From contig HG326877.1 of the NCBI GenBank assembly GCA_000470055.1, positions 186,001 through 250,000 on the forward strand: a DNA stretch of 64,000 nucleotides. Reading direction: 5' to 3'. The notes under the pieces were generated by a model, which was not told the DNA's origin, made no database searches, and saw nothing but the letters and a program-made list of their open reading frames with translations. Shown in pieces: positions 1 through 9,545 of the stretch. The DNA comes from Campylobacter coli 76339. Lineage in GTDB: Bacteria > Campylobacterota > Campylobacteria > Campylobacterales > Campylobacteraceae. The position numbers were made by a program, and so were the translations under genes. The first letter of the stretch is position 1. Each line of letters begins with the position of its first letter.

Positions 1-318
1 AAATTCTAAATTTTGAGTTAAAATTTTATGATAATGTTTTAAAAGTTCGGTTAAATTTTTATCTTTATTAGAAAGATAGCATTTATTGATGAGTTTAGAA
101 TAATTTTCTAAATCATTAGCGATAATAAAATGAGAATGTGCTTTTGCAAAACGACTTACAACACCTGAGCCACTAAAGACATCACAAAAGCTAAATTTAT
201 CTTGATTGAGTTCTTTTTTGGCTACCTTAAAGCCCTTATTTAAAAATCCTAAAAGTGCTCTTTTGTTACCCAAATAAGTAATGATTTGTTCTTTTAAAAA
301 AGAGGGATTTTCTTTCAA
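1..318 (-). CDS. D12-class DNA adenine-N6 methyltransferase, N-terminal part (cut by window edge)
   Basis: Reading the minus strand from a TTG at 316-318 gives 106 uninterrupted codons that run off the window. An AAAGG lies about 10 nt upstream of the TTG and no in-frame ATG is available. The N-terminus has a YLGNKRALLGFL stretch like the start of Dam/D12-type enzymes, followed by FCDVFSGSGVVSRFAK, a good match to the FxGxG S-adenosylmethionine motif I. The catalytic DPPY motif would lie outside the window. It follows infC by only 39 bp in the same frame, so it may be co-transcribed. Family assignment is fairly firm; target site and the presence of a partner nuclease cannot be judged. Confidence 0.72.
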   Translation of the reverse strand, partial: MKENPSFLKEQIITYLGNKRALLGFLNKGFKVAKKELNQDKFSFCDVFSGSGVVSRFAKAHSHFIIANDLENYSKLINKCYLSNKDKNLTELLKHYHKILTQNLEF

Positions 319-357
319 AATTTTTAAACCTTTAAAAGCTTTATCTGCAAAAACAGA

Positions 358-876
358 TTAAGCTTTTTTTGGAGTTACGAGCATATTAACATAGCGTCCT
401 TCAAAATTTGGCTCTTTGTCACGATTAGCATCATTTTCTATCATAGTCCAAATTTTTTCAAGCAAAACTACGCCTGCCTCAGGAGTCGCCATTTCACGCC
501 CTTTTAAGAACACACGAAATCTCACATGCTTACCTTGTTCTAAAAATTCTAAAGCATGTTTTACTTTGTAATTTATATCATTTTGAGCGATTTTCACAGA
601 AAGCTTGATTTCTTTTATATCGATCACTTTTTGTTTTTTCTTCGCTTCTTTTTGTTTTTTCTCTTGCTGATAACGGAATTTTCCGTAATCCATAATCTTA
701 CAAACAGGTGGCTTTGCATCTGCAGCTATCATTACAAGATCAAGTCCTAAACGATTTGCAATCTCCAAAGCTTCATCACTGCTGATAATGCCATATACTT
801 TGCCATCATCACCTATACATCTGATTTCGTCCGCTCTAATTTCTTCGTTGAGCAATACTTCTTTTTCTTTACTCAA
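358..876 (-). CDS. infC: Translation initiation factor IF-3
   Basis: The 172-residue product has normal length for IF-3, which binds the 30S subunit, prevents premature 50S joining and proofreads initiator tRNA pairing. Visible features are an N-domain opening [16 protein letters not shown], a lysine-rich linker ([18 protein letters not shown]-like, around residues 68-82) and a C-domain with [18 protein letters not shown]. The start codon is TTG at 874-876, preceded by GAGG about 8 nt upstream. The stop of thrS overlaps it by 4 nt, suggesting translational coupling. A non-ATG start fits the family: in E. coli an AUU start lets IF-3 repress itself. Confidence 0.95.
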   Translation of the reverse strand: MSKEKEVLLNEEIRADEIRCIGDDGKVYGIISSDEALEIANRLGLDLVMIAADAKPPVCKIMDYGKFRYQQEKKQKEAKKKQKVIDIKEIKLSVKIAQNDINYKVKHALEFLEQGKHVRFRVFLKGREMATPEAGVVLLEKIWTMIENDANRDKEPNFEGRYVNMLVTPKKA

Positions 877-2681
877 AAATGTACCTCACTCATTTTCTCC
901 TTAACTAAGTTGATAAATTCTTCCAAGCTAAGATTTTTTTGCTCCTTAGCCCTTCTATCTCTTAAAGCAACGCTTCGCTTTGCCACCTCTTCATCGCCTA
1001 AAACTAAAATCATAGGTAATTTTTGTTTTTCAGCAGTGCGAATTTTCTTACTTAAACTCTCATTTTTCTCATATACTTCGCTATCGATATTTAATTCTAG
1101 CAAGGCTCTTTGAATTTCTTTTGCATAAGCAGTATGAGAATCAGAAATCGGCACTATACCTACTGCAGTTGGTGCGATAAAAAATGGAAATTCCCCTGCG
1201 CAATGCTCGGTTAAAATTCCTATAAATCTTTCAAAAGAACCCAAAATCGCACGATGAAGCATTACAGGTTGCTTTTTCTCATTGTTACTATCTGTATATT
1301 CTAGCTTAAAGCGTTCAGGAAGATTAAAATCTACTTGTATAGTCCCACACTGCCATTTTCTTTTTAAAGCATCCGTGATTTTAATATCGATTTTTGGTCC
1401 ATAAAAAGCACCGCCGCCCTCATCAATGCCGTATTTTAAACCTTGCTCATCTAAAGCTTCTTTTAAAGCTTTGGTAGCTGTATCCCAAATTTCATCATCG
1501 CCTATAGCTTTAGCAGGTTTGGTTGAAATTTCCATCTCATAACTAAAGTCAAATAATTTCATCAAATTGTCAACAAAAGCTAAAATTTCAAGTACTTGCT
1601 CTTTAATTTGGCTTGGCATACAAAAGATATGTGCATCATCTTGAGTGAATTCTCTTACCCTAAAAAGTCCGTGTAAAACACCGCTTTTTTCATGTCTATG
1701 CACCACGCCGTATTCAAAAAATTTCAAAGGTAAATCACGGTAACTTCTTACATCACTCTGATAGATTTTAATGTGTCCTACACAATTCATTGGTTTTATG
1801 CCGTATTCTTGCTCATCAATTTGAGTAAAATACATATTTTCTTTATAGTTTGCATAATGCCCGCTAATCTTCCATGCATCTGCTTTTAAAAGCTCAGGCC
1901 CACGCACAGGCTCATAACCACGCAAACGATGAATTTTATAAAGCATTTGCTCCAGTTTTGATCTAAGTCTTGCACCATTGCTTAGCCAAATAGGAAGTCC
2001 ACCACCTATCTCATCATCAAAAGTAAAGAGTTTAAGCTCAGTTCCTAATTTTCTATGATCGCGTTTTTTAGCTTCTTCTATGATTCTTAAATGCTCTTTT
2101 AAACTCTCTTTATCTGCAAAAGCAGTACCATAAATACGCGTAAGCATTTCTCTTTTTTCATCGCCACCAAGATAAGCTCCAGCAACGCGCGTAAGTGCAA
2201 AATTGCGTAAAAATTTGGTATTAGGTACATGAGGACCACGACAAAGATCTTCAAATTCTCCTTGTTTATAAATACTTACTTTTCCATCAGGAATACGGAG
2301 TAAAACTTCTTGTTTTAAATCGTCATCTTTAAATTTAGCGATAGCTTCGCTTTTTGTGATTTCGTATTTTTCGATTTCTTGTTTAGCTTCGGCAAATTCT
2401 TTCATCTTTTTTTCAATTTTTGCTAAATCCTCTTCGCCGATTTTAGAATTCACACGAAAATCATAATAAAAACCATCCTCTATCACCGGACCTACAAAAA
2501 ATTTCGCTTCAGGATATAAGCTTTTGATTGCTTGTGCCATTAAATGTGCGCAAGAATGGCGTATCACCTCTAAACTTTGTTTAGAATTATCAAAATAAAT
2601 TTCTTTTAAACCAGTAGAATTCTTACTTTGAGAATCAACTATTTTTTCATCATCTAAATATGCAATAATTTCTTTTTCCAT
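873..2681 (-). CDS. thrS: Threonyl-tRNA synthetase lacking a clear N-terminal TGS domain
   Basis: Charges tRNA-Thr in the cytoplasm. Editing-domain signatures are HSCAHLMAQ near residue 42 and CRGPHVPNT. The catalytic core shows MNCVGH with a zinc-ligand cysteine, class II motif 2 (VVHRHEKSG and [12 protein letters not shown]) and motif 3 ([15 protein letters not shown]), then an anticodon-binding domain. At 602 residues it is about 40 shorter than the E. coli enzyme, and the shortfall is at the N-terminus, where only about 40 residues precede the editing histidines. The ATG start at 2679-2681 has an AAAAAGG nearby. It is translationally coupled to infC downstream. Confidence 0.97.
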   Translation of the reverse strand: MEKEIIAYLDDEKIVDSQSKNSTGLKEIYFDNSKQSLEVIRHSCAHLMAQAIKSLYPEAKFFVGPVIEDGFYYDFRVNSKIGEEDLAKIEKKMKEFAEAKQEIEKYEITKSEAIAKFKDDDLKQEVLLRIPDGKVSIYKQGEFEDLCRGPHVPNTKFLRNFALTRVAGAYLGGDEKREMLTRIYGTAFADKESLKEHLRIIEEAKKRDHRKLGTELKLFTFDDEIGGGLPIWLSNGARLRSKLEQMLYKIHRLRGYEPVRGPELLKADAWKISGHYANYKENMYFTQIDEQEYGIKPMNCVGHIKIYQSDVRSYRDLPLKFFEYGVVHRHEKSGVLHGLFRVREFTQDDAHIFCMPSQIKEQVLEILAFVDNLMKLFDFSYEMEISTKPAKAIGDDEIWDTATKALKEALDEQGLKYGIDEGGGAFYGPKIDIKITDALKRKWQCGTIQVDFNLPERFKLEYTDSNNEKKQPVMLHRAILGSFERFIGILTEHCAGEFPFFIAPTAVGIVPISDSHTAYAKEIQRALLELNIDSEVYEKNESLSKKIRTAEKQKLPMILVLGDEEVAKRSVALRDRRAKEQKNLSLEEFINLVKEKMSEVHF

Positions 2682-2700
2682 AAATTTTTAACCTTTTTTG

Positions 2701-2717
2701 CTCACTGACTCTGTGAG
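2701..2717 (-). promoter_or_regulatory. Small hairpin just upstream of the thrS ribosome binding site
   Basis: CTCAC at 2701-2705 can pair with GTGAG at 2713-2717 around a 7-nt loop. On the thrS strand this lies directly before the AAAAAGG-like ribosome binding site. There is no T-run, so it is unlikely to be a terminator. thrS is controlled by leader structures in other bacteria, so a regulatory role is conceivable, but a 5-bp stem can arise by chance. Confidence 0.25.
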
Positions 2718-2813
2718 TGTTTATAAAGTTCTAATTTTAGCTTTCTAAGACTTAATCTTTTTTGAAATTCAGCTTATTTTTAAAAAAATCTTAGAATAAA
2801 TTTAACATTTATT

Positions 2814-3617
2814 TTACAACTTAAACTCACTTCCAGCATTTAAAATACCGCTATAATACAAATAAAAAAATAAAATTCCCAACACTATTCTATAAATTCC
2901 AAAAGGAATAAAATCAAATTTTGAAATGAATTTTAAAAAGAATTTAATCACAAAAACCGCCACTATAAAAGCCGTGACAAAACCTATGCTTAAAGGGACT
3001 AAAGCATTAGCATTGCTAAGAAGTTCAGGTTCTTTATAGATACTATAAGCAGTCGCGATTATCATTGTAGGGATAGCAAGCAAAAAGCTAAATTCGGCTG
3101 CTGTTTTACGGTTAAGCCCTAGCAAAAGTCCGCCTATAATACTTGCCCCACTCCTTGAAGTACCTGGAATCATTGCTAGAGATTGGATAATACCTATGCA
3201 AAAAGCTTGTAAAAAACTCACTTTTTCTAAAGAATCAGTTTTATATTCTTTATTTTTATGAGCTAATTCAATAACAATAAAAACAATACCACCCAAGATA
3301 AGCATCGCAACCACTACATAGCCATTGAAAAGCTCTTTTAAATACTTATAAAGCACAAGTCCTATGAGCCCTGTAGGAAAAAAGCCAACTGCAAGTTTAA
3401 ACCAAATATCAAGCCCTTTAAAAAGCTTACGCCAAAACACAAAAAGCACTGCTAAAATCGATCCTAGTTGTATAATGATTAAAAAGCTTTTCCAAAATTC
3501 ATTAATATCAATACCTAAAATAGTTGTTCCTAAAATCATATGCCCTGTAGAAGAAACAGGTAAAAATTCAGTCAAACCCTCAATGATTCCAAGTATTAAA
3601 GCGTGTAAATTATCCAT
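2814..3617 (-). CDS. uppP: Undecaprenyl-diphosphatase UppP (BacA family)
   Basis: Dephosphorylates undecaprenyl diphosphate so the lipid carrier can be reused for peptidoglycan and surface glycan synthesis; overexpression of family members gives bacitracin tolerance. The 267-residue product is of family length and strongly hydrophobic, with about eight membrane segments. The two family signatures are visible: [17 protein letters not shown] at residues 10-26, which holds the glutamate-rich active-site region, and [10 protein letters not shown] near residue 151. It lies in the same direction as thrS but is separated from it by about 130 bp, so it is probably an independent unit. Confidence 0.95.
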   Translation of the reverse strand: MDNLHALILGIIEGLTEFLPVSSTGHMILGTTILGIDINEFWKSFLIIIQLGSILAVLFVFWRKLFKGLDIWFKLAVGFFPTGLIGLVLYKYLKELFNGYVVVAMLILGGIVFIVIELAHKNKEYKTDSLEKVSFLQAFCIGIIQSLAMIPGTSRSGASIIGGLLLGLNRKTAAEFSFLLAIPTMIIATAYSIYKEPELLSNANALVPLSIGFVTAFIVAVFVIKFFLKFISKFDFIPFGIYRIVLGILFFYLYYSGILNAGSEFKL

Positions 3618-3729
3618 AATTTTCCTTAAAATAAAAAAAGAATTTTACAGATTTTTTTTAAACACGACAAAAATACAAAAAATTTTCTTAAGGCTTATAA
3701 ATACCAACCATCTTAAAATATCTTAAACG

Positions 3730-5721
3730 CTAATGAGTTTTAACAATACGCTTGATAAAATAAACTATCACTCCTATAAAAAATATCAAACCTAATAATT
3801 CATTATTATGTATATTTAAAAAGCTTAATTCCAAAGGACTTTCACTTCCACCCATGCTAACAGAAAAAACAGTAATCGCAGCTATAATAACGCCAAAAAT
3901 ACTTTCCCCTACGATAAGTCCTGAGGCAAATAAAGTTCCTTTTTGTTCATGAGCTGAAATTTTTTCATTTTTATGAGAATTATTTTGATATTTGTTTGCT
4001 AGATATCTCATCACAAAATATTTTAAAATTCCACCGATCACCAAAGGGATATTTACAGATGGTGGCAAATAAATACCAATACCCACAGCTAAAGGTGGCA
4101 AGGATAAATTGCCATTTTTTCTTAGTATCTTATCTATAATAATGATAAATACACCCACAACTACTCCAAAAGCTATATAACTCCACTCGATATTGTGGTT
4201 AAAAATTCCTTGTGCTATAGTACTCATTAAATTTGCTTGAGGAGCTGCAAGTGCGGATGAAGCATCCATACCCTCTCTTGGCATAGCCCCAACAAAGCCA
4301 TAAGCTTGATAAAGCAAATTTAAAACAGGAACTATAGCTAAAGCTCCAAAAACACAACCTATGAGTAAAGCAACTTGCTGTTTCCAAGGGGTAGCGCCGA
4401 CTAAATAGCCTGTTTTTAAATCTTGCAAATTATCGTTTGAAATAGCAGCAGTTGCCAAAATAACGCTGGTTGTAAAAATAGCTAAAGCTATAGCAAATTT
4501 AGAAAGCATAGGATCGTTAAATAAATTTGAGCCCAAAAGTAAAATCACCAAGGATGAAATAATAATCCCGATAAGCCCGATTCCTGAAATAGGAGAAGAT
4601 GAAGATCCTACAAGTCCTGCCATATAGCCACAAGCTGCTGCAACAAAAAACCCTATCAATACAGAAATAATAGTACCCGTTAGAGCAAATAAAATCTGAT
4701 AATAGCTGCTTAAATTTGCATCGGATACAAAACTATAAAAAGTAATAAATAAGCCTACAACCATCATTATAAAAAGTATAAAAATGCTTTTTAAAGAAAG
4801 GTCTTTATCTGTACTTTCTTGACTTTGTGTATCAGAAATTTTAACATTTTTTACAATTTCTTTAATACCATCAATCACGGGTTTTAAAAGCTCTATTAAA
4901 GTCCAAAGCGCTGCTATGGCGATCGCTCCAGTACCAATAAGTCTAACCTTAGCCGCCCAAACACTAGAAGCAAGCTCACTAGCATTTTTTATATTATCAA
5001 ATTCAAAGCCTGAAAGATAAGGAGTAAAAACTCCCCATGCCAAAAACATTCCTACAAAAAGAGCTATAGCACCTGCCAAACCCACAAGATATCCTGCTCC
5101 TAAAAGTGCTAAAGAATACCCTGTAGAAAAACCAAAAGCCATTTTATTCCAAATAAAAGCAAAACTACTTTCACTCGCGATAAGTTTAAAACCACTACTT
5201 AACAAACTAAATATAGCAGCTATAAAAGAACCCAAAGCTATTTCTTTAACACCTTGCTTGCCTTTTTTATCGCTTTGATCTTTATTGGCTACTTTTAAAA
5301 TTTCAGCCGCTGCTCTACCTTCAGGATAAGCAAGCTTGCTTTCAACCACCATAGCTCTTCTTAAAGGTATGGTAAAAAGTACTCCAAGCCCACCACCACA
5401 TAAACAAATCATAAAAGTTTGCCATAAAGGAAATTCACTCCAATATCCACACATAAAAAGTCCTGGAATGACAAAGATAACTGATGAAAGTGTGCCTGCT
5501 GCCGAAGCTTGGGTTTGAACCATATTGTTTTCTAAAATATTAGAAGTCTTAAAAAGGCTTAAAACCGCCATAGAAATAACAACTGCAGGTATAGAAGAAG
5601 AAAAAGTAAGCCCTACTTTAAGTCCTAAATATACATTTGAAGCTGTAAAAATCACAGTTAAAATACTTCCTAAAATTAAACCACGCAGGGTAAGTTCAGG
5701 TAAAGAATGAGTTTTATGCAT
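3730..5721 (-). CDS. OPT-family oligopeptide transporter
   Basis: A 663-residue polytopic inner-membrane protein of the OPT superfamily, proton-coupled carriers of small peptides or metal chelates. The N-terminus reads LTLRGLILGSILTVIFTASN, followed by NVYLGLKVGLTF, both characteristic of prokaryotic OPT proteins, and a conserved stretch of paired serines (GLVGSSSSPISGIGLIG) lies near residue 372. About 15 membrane segments are apparent. The ATG start is preceded by a GGAGTAA-like site. It is transcribed alone, divergent from the small periplasmic gene. Substrate cannot be inferred from sequence; peptides are the default expectation. Confidence 0.88.
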   Translation of the reverse strand: MHKTHSLPELTLRGLILGSILTVIFTASNVYLGLKVGLTFSSSIPAVVISMAVLSLFKTSNILENNMVQTQASAAGTLSSVIFVIPGLFMCGYWSEFPLWQTFMICLCGGGLGVLFTIPLRRAMVVESKLAYPEGRAAAEILKVANKDQSDKKGKQGVKEIALGSFIAAIFSLLSSGFKLIASESSFAFIWNKMAFGFSTGYSLALLGAGYLVGLAGAIALFVGMFLAWGVFTPYLSGFEFDNIKNASELASSVWAAKVRLIGTGAIAIAALWTLIELLKPVIDGIKEIVKNVKISDTQSQESTDKDLSLKSIFILFIMMVVGLFITFYSFVSDANLSSYYQILFALTGTIISVLIGFFVAAACGYMAGLVGSSSSPISGIGLIGIIISSLVILLLGSNLFNDPMLSKFAIALAIFTTSVILATAAISNDNLQDLKTGYLVGATPWKQQVALLIGCVFGALAIVPVLNLLYQAYGFVGAMPREGMDASSALAAPQANLMSTIAQGIFNHNIEWSYIAFGVVVGVFIIIIDKILRKNGNLSLPPLAVGIGIYLPPSVNIPLVIGGILKYFVMRYLANKYQNNSHKNEKISAHEQKGTLFASGLIVGESIFGVIIAAITVFSVSMGGSESPLELSFLNIHNNELLGLIFFIGVIVYFIKRIVKTH

Positions 5722-5929
5722 AATTACTCCAAGTTATTACACCATAAATGCCATATGATGCTAAATTTTAAAAAATGATACAAAAAAACACTTATACTTT
5801 TATAAAATTTTAAAATTTATAAAAGCTAGATTTATCATTTTAAAGCGATTGAATACAAAATTTACTTCATAAAAAATAAAATATAAAATATTTTGTTATC
5901 AATTTCACACTCGCTTCACTTAAAAATTT

Positions 5930-5935
5930 TATAAT
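5930..5935 (+). promoter_or_regulatory. -10 element of the small periplasmic gene
   Basis: TATAAT at 5930-5935 sits in the 230-bp divergent gap after the OPT gene and about 17 nt before AAGGAG at 5952-5957. This matches the usual Campylobacter sigma-70 layout, with a good -10 and an AT-rich upstream region instead of a strong -35. The rest of this gap (5722-5929) is AT-rich with no gene that I can see. Confidence 0.6.
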
Positions 5936-5963
5936 GTCACAACTTTTAAATAAGGAGATAAAA

Positions 5964-6318
5964 ATAGAAAAAAGGTATTTTAATCGCATCAGCACTTTTA
6001 ACAGGATCTATGCTTCTTGCAGACAGCGTAAAACTTCAAGGCACAATAGCTGAAGTTTATGACAATAATAAAACTTTACTTATAGATTCAATCTATGGTG
6101 GGCAAATGGCTGTTAAAGTATTGCCAAACACTGAAATAGATATGGATAATTGTGGAATTTTTGGTATAGACAAAAACGGAAAATTCAAAGATCTAAAAGT
6201 AGGAGATTTTCTTGAAGTAAAAGTTTATTATCCAGGATATTCATCTAACCCTACTCAAACACCTGTAATTCCTGTAGCAAGAGAAATTGATATAGAGTGC
6301 TATAAAAAAGCTTATTAA
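5964..6318 (+). pseudogene. Small periplasmic protein gene with a disrupted start codon (ATAG for ATG)
   Basis: Downstream of a good AAGGAG (5952-5957), at the ideal start position, the sequence is ATAG followed by AAAAAAGGTATTTTA. Removing one A would restore ATG and an open frame MKKGILIASALLTGSMLLAD, a textbook signal peptide, continuing to TAA at 6318 for 118 residues. As written, TAG occupies the start position and the next ATG (6010) lies inside the signal peptide, removing its basic end. The mature part, about 100 residues, looks like a small beta-rich domain; I recognise it as a Campylobacter hypothetical periplasmic protein without known function. Promoter and terminator are intact, so the lesion is very recent or is a consensus error. 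Confidence 0.7.
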
Positions 6319-6319
6319 T

Positions 6320-6343
6320 TTGCTTACTTTATGAAGTAAGCAA
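6320..6343 (+). terminator. Hairpin terminator after the small periplasmic gene
   Basis: TTGCTTACTT at 6320-6329 pairs perfectly with AAGTAAGCAA at 6334-6343 around TATG, giving a 10-bp stem that starts directly after the stop codon. The following GCTTATTTCTTC is pyrimidine-rich but not a pure T-run. Confidence 0.65.
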
Positions 6344-6421
6344 GCTTATTTCTTCAAAATTTAAACTTTTTTTAGCAAGGAATTTGTAAAATAGTGCTTA
6401 AAATTATATTAAGGAAAAAGA

Positions 6422-7564
6422 TTGAAAAAACTATTTGCAATTCCTGCTATTACCCTGCTTTGTTTTATTATGCAAATCTTTTATATGAGATATGTCAACG
6501 AAAGTTTTTTCTACAATCTTATTCAAACACAAAGCCCTTATTATGAGATAAAAAATGTAAATTTCCATAAAGGTTTTTTAAATTCAAAGGCTAGCTTTAC
6601 CCTAGAAGACAAGTATAATTTAGATTTAGTTTTAAAATTTGATTTGAATTTTAACAATAATTATTTTGCCAAGTCTATAGCGCAAGGAAAACTCAGTAAT
6701 CCTTTCAAGCTTTTAGATGATAAATTACAAAATAAAGAATTAGCTTGGTTTGATATACAATCTCTCCAAAATGATATTAATATATCGGTTCAATTTCAAG
6801 ATATCAATTTAAGCAATGAAGGCGGAAATGCGCTATTAGAAAACGCTTTAGCTGAAATTTTATTAGACAAAGAAGAATTAAAAATCAAAAACATTCATTT
6901 AAAAATAAACCAAGTTGATTTTTCTCAATTTTACGCAAAGTTATATCTAAAAAATTTAGACTATAAGCAGAAATTTAACAAACCTATATCCTTTGCTAAA
7001 TTAATACAATTAAACGAAAGTACAGAAGAATTAAAAATTGATTTTTGTGCAATCAATGACAATACATTCTCTTCATTTTACAGTAAAAATACCATTTACC
7101 TAGAGGATGATAACCAAACCCTAAAAATGCATTCTCAAGGCAAAGCAAATAACCTAAGCATAGATTTTACTTCTCAAATTTATCAAAATATTCATTTTGA
7201 TCAAGTTCACTTTGATCTCATTTGGAATCAAAAACAATCCGATTATAAATTTATACCCCATAATCTTTCTGGCGAAGAGATAAACCTTCAAATACAAAAT
7301 ATCACCTTAAAAAAAGAAAATCAGGATATAAACATCAAAGGAAATATACTTTTGTCTAAACAAGACAATAAAGCCGATATTCAAATTTCTAGCCCCAAAT
7401 CACCTGATGAAATCTTTACTTGGGGACAATTTTTTGGAGGTTTAAATCAATACTTTACAAAAAATGAAGAGGGTATGTTTATCATGGATCTTCAATATGA
7501 TGCCAACTCTAAATTTCAGCTTAAAATCAATGGTAATGAATTTACAGATATGGATTTAAACTGA
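6422..7564 (+). CDS. Membrane-anchored protein resembling the YdgA/DUF945 group
   Basis: A 380-residue protein with one N-terminal hydrophobic segment (about residues 4-22) and a large polar region rich in Asn, Asp, Lys and Ile that probably lies in the periplasm. The opening YEIKNVNFHKGFLNSKASFT resembles the first repeat of YdgA-like DUF945 proteins, whose function is unclear; this match is tentative. The start is TTG at 6422 with AAGGA about 6 nt upstream. The TGA stop overlaps the ATG of rarA (TGATG), implying co-translation. Confidence 0.6.
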   Translation: MKKLFAIPAITLLCFIMQIFYMRYVNESFFYNLIQTQSPYYEIKNVNFHKGFLNSKASFTLEDKYNLDLVLKFDLNFNNNYFAKSIAQGKLSNPFKLLDDKLQNKELAWFDIQSLQNDINISVQFQDINLSNEGGNALLENALAEILLDKEELKIKNIHLKINQVDFSQFYAKLYLKNLDYKQKFNKPISFAKLIQLNESTEELKIDFCAINDNTFSSFYSKNTIYLEDDNQTLKMHSQGKANNLSIDFTSQIYQNIHFDQVHFDLIWNQKQSDYKFIPHNLSGEEINLQIQNITLKKENQDINIKGNILLSKQDNKADIQISSPKSPDEIFTWGQFFGGLNQYFTKNEEGMFIMDLQYDANSKFQLKINGNEFTDMDLN

Positions 7565-8746
7565 TGAGTTTGGCTTTAAAATTTCGTCCCAAAACCCTAG
7601 ATGAAATTCTAGGTCAAATAGAGCTTGTGGAGGTATTTAAAAAGTTTATCAGTATACAAAAACTTCCCCATAGCTTATTTTTTGGGCCTGCAGGATGCGG
7701 AAAAACAACCTTTGCAAGAGTTGTAGCTAAGGAATTTGGACTTGATTTTTATGAATTTGATGGTGGAAATTTCAAACTTGAAGATTTAAGAAAAATCATA
7801 GAAAATTATAAAAATAGTCTTTATAAGCCTCTTATTTTTATCGATGAAATTCATCGTTTAAGCAAAACCCAACAAGAAATGCTTTTAATTCCTATGGAAA
7901 ATTATCGCTGTATTGTTATAGGCGCGAGCACTGAAAACCCTTATTTTGTTTTAAGTTCAGGCATTAGAAGTCGTTCTATGCTTTTTGAATTTAAAAATCT
8001 TGGGCAAAAAGATTTAGAACTTCTATTAAAACGAGTGCAACAAGAAATAGCATTTGCAATAGAAGATAATGCTAAAGAATTTTTACTGAAAAGCTCTGAT
8101 GCTAGAGCTATGCTGAATTTACTTGAATTTGCGTTGGTTTTAAATGAAAAAGAAATCACTTTAGAAAATTTAAAAAAACTTACGCAATGGGGTAAATAGC
8201 GAGGGAGTGAGCTCAAAAGATACTCATTATATTTTAGCAAGCGCTCTTATTAAAAGTTTGCGAGGAAGCGATGTGGATGCTGCTATATATTATCTTGCTC
8301 GTTTGATCGATGCAGGAGAAAGTGCTGATTTTATCGCTAGGCGTTTGATTATCTTTGCAAGTGAAGATATATCCAATGCTGATCCTAATGCCTTAAATTT
8401 AGCCGTTTCTACTCTTACTGCAGTAAAAAATATCGGCTATCCTGAAGCAAGAATTATACTTTCTCAATGCGTTGTTTACCTAGCAAGCGCCCCAAAATCA
8501 AATTCAAGCTATAATGCTATAAATAAAGCTTTAGACTATGTAAAAAACAATCCCGCACTTGAAATCCCCAATTATTTAAACAATAATCACCCCGAAAGAA
8601 AAAACTATCTTTATCCCCATGATTTTGGTGGATGGGTAAAACAAAACTATCTTAGCAAAAATTTAAATTTCTATGAAAGCAAAGGCATAGGAGAAGAAGC
8701 GAGATTGCTTGAGAATTTAAACAAATTAAAAAACATCAAGTCCTGA
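7564..8746 (+). pseudogene. rarA: rarA/mgsA replication-fork AAA+ ATPase, split by a frameshift
   Basis: RarA (MgsA) is a clamp-loader-like ATPase acting at stalled replication forks. The first frame, 211 residues, has MSLALKFRPKTLDEILGQ, Walker A GPAGCGKTT, Walker B IDEIHR and sensor 1 GASTENPYF. It stops at TAG 8197-8199. The C-terminal 179 residues continue in another frame from about 8207 (KDTHYILASALIKSLRGSDVD, the usual RarA C-terminal domain). Removing one base near 8194-8196 joins them as WGNSEGVSSKD and gives about 393 residues, the family length. No lost codons are evident, so this is either a recent inactivating insertion or a consensus error. The amino-terminal half might still be made as a truncated protein. 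Confidence 0.85.
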
Positions 8747-8815
8747 TTTCTTATAAAAAATTTACAAAATAAATGTTAAAATGCAATTTTATTTTTAAGG
8801 AAAAAATAAGACACA

Positions 8816-9544
8816 ATGATCAATATAGGAATTTATGGCGCTAAAGGGCGCATGGGCAAACAGATCGAAGAATGTTTAAAAAGTGAAAACAAAGCAAAAG
8901 TAGCTGCACTTTTTGATAAGGATGATAATTTAGAAGAATTTTTTGAAAAAAGTGATGTTATCATTGACTTCTCATCTCCAAATGGCACTCACGAACTCTT
9001 AAATTACGCAAGAACAATGCCAAAACCTCTAGTAATTGGCACAACAGGATTGGATGAAAAAACCCTACATTTAATGCAAAATGCAAGTGAGGTAATGCCT
9101 GTTTTTTATGCGACTAATATGTCTTTAGGGGTTGCAGTTTTAAACCATCTGGCTAGCAAAGCAAGCGAGATGTTAAGAAATTTTGATATAGAAATTTTAG
9201 AAATGCACCATCGCCACAAAAAAGATGCTCCAAGTGGCACTGCTATGACTTTAGCACAAGGTGTAGCAAAAGCTAGAAATTTGGATCTTGAAAAAGTAAG
9301 AATAAGCGGAAGAGATGGCATCATAGGCGAAAGAAGCAAGGATGAAATCGCTGTGATGAGTCTAAGAGGTGGAGATATTGTAGGACGCCATACTGTAGGC
9401 TTTTATGAAGAGGGTGAATTTTTAGAATTAAACCATACCGCAACTTCAAGAGCAACTTTTGCTAAAGGAGCGATTAGAATCGCTATTTGGCTTAATACAC
9501 AAGAGCCAAAAATGTATTCAATTAATGATTTTTTAGGAATTTAA
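8816..9544 (+). CDS. dapB: 4-hydroxy-tetrahydrodipicolinate reductase
   Basis: Reduces the cyclic dipicolinate intermediate with NAD(P)H in the diaminopimelate/lysine pathway. At 242 residues it is family length. Seen are the Rossmann nucleotide motif [13 protein letters not shown] at residues 4-16, the GTTGL loop near residue 75, and the signature [16 protein letters not shown] near residues 130-145, containing the catalytic His and Lys. It is followed by purF after a single base, so the two are probably co-transcribed. The gap before it (8747-8815) is AT-rich with a plausible promoter. Confidence 0.97.
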   Translation: MINIGIYGAKGRMGKQIEECLKSENKAKVAALFDKDDNLEEFFEKSDVIIDFSSPNGTHELLNYARTMPKPLVIGTTGLDEKTLHLMQNASEVMPVFYATNMSLGVAVLNHLASKASEMLRNFDIEILEMHHRHKKDAPSGTAMTLAQGVAKARNLDLEKVRISGRDGIIGERSKDEIAVMSLRGGDIVGRHTVGFYEEGEFLELNHTATSRATFAKGAIRIAIWLNTQEPKMYSINDFLGI

Positions 9545-9545
9545 A

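Noticed and set aside
556-750. Plus-strand 64-residue ORF inside infC
   Set aside because: It is the antisense shadow of an intact, conserved infC, with low-complexity Phe/Leu-rich sequence.
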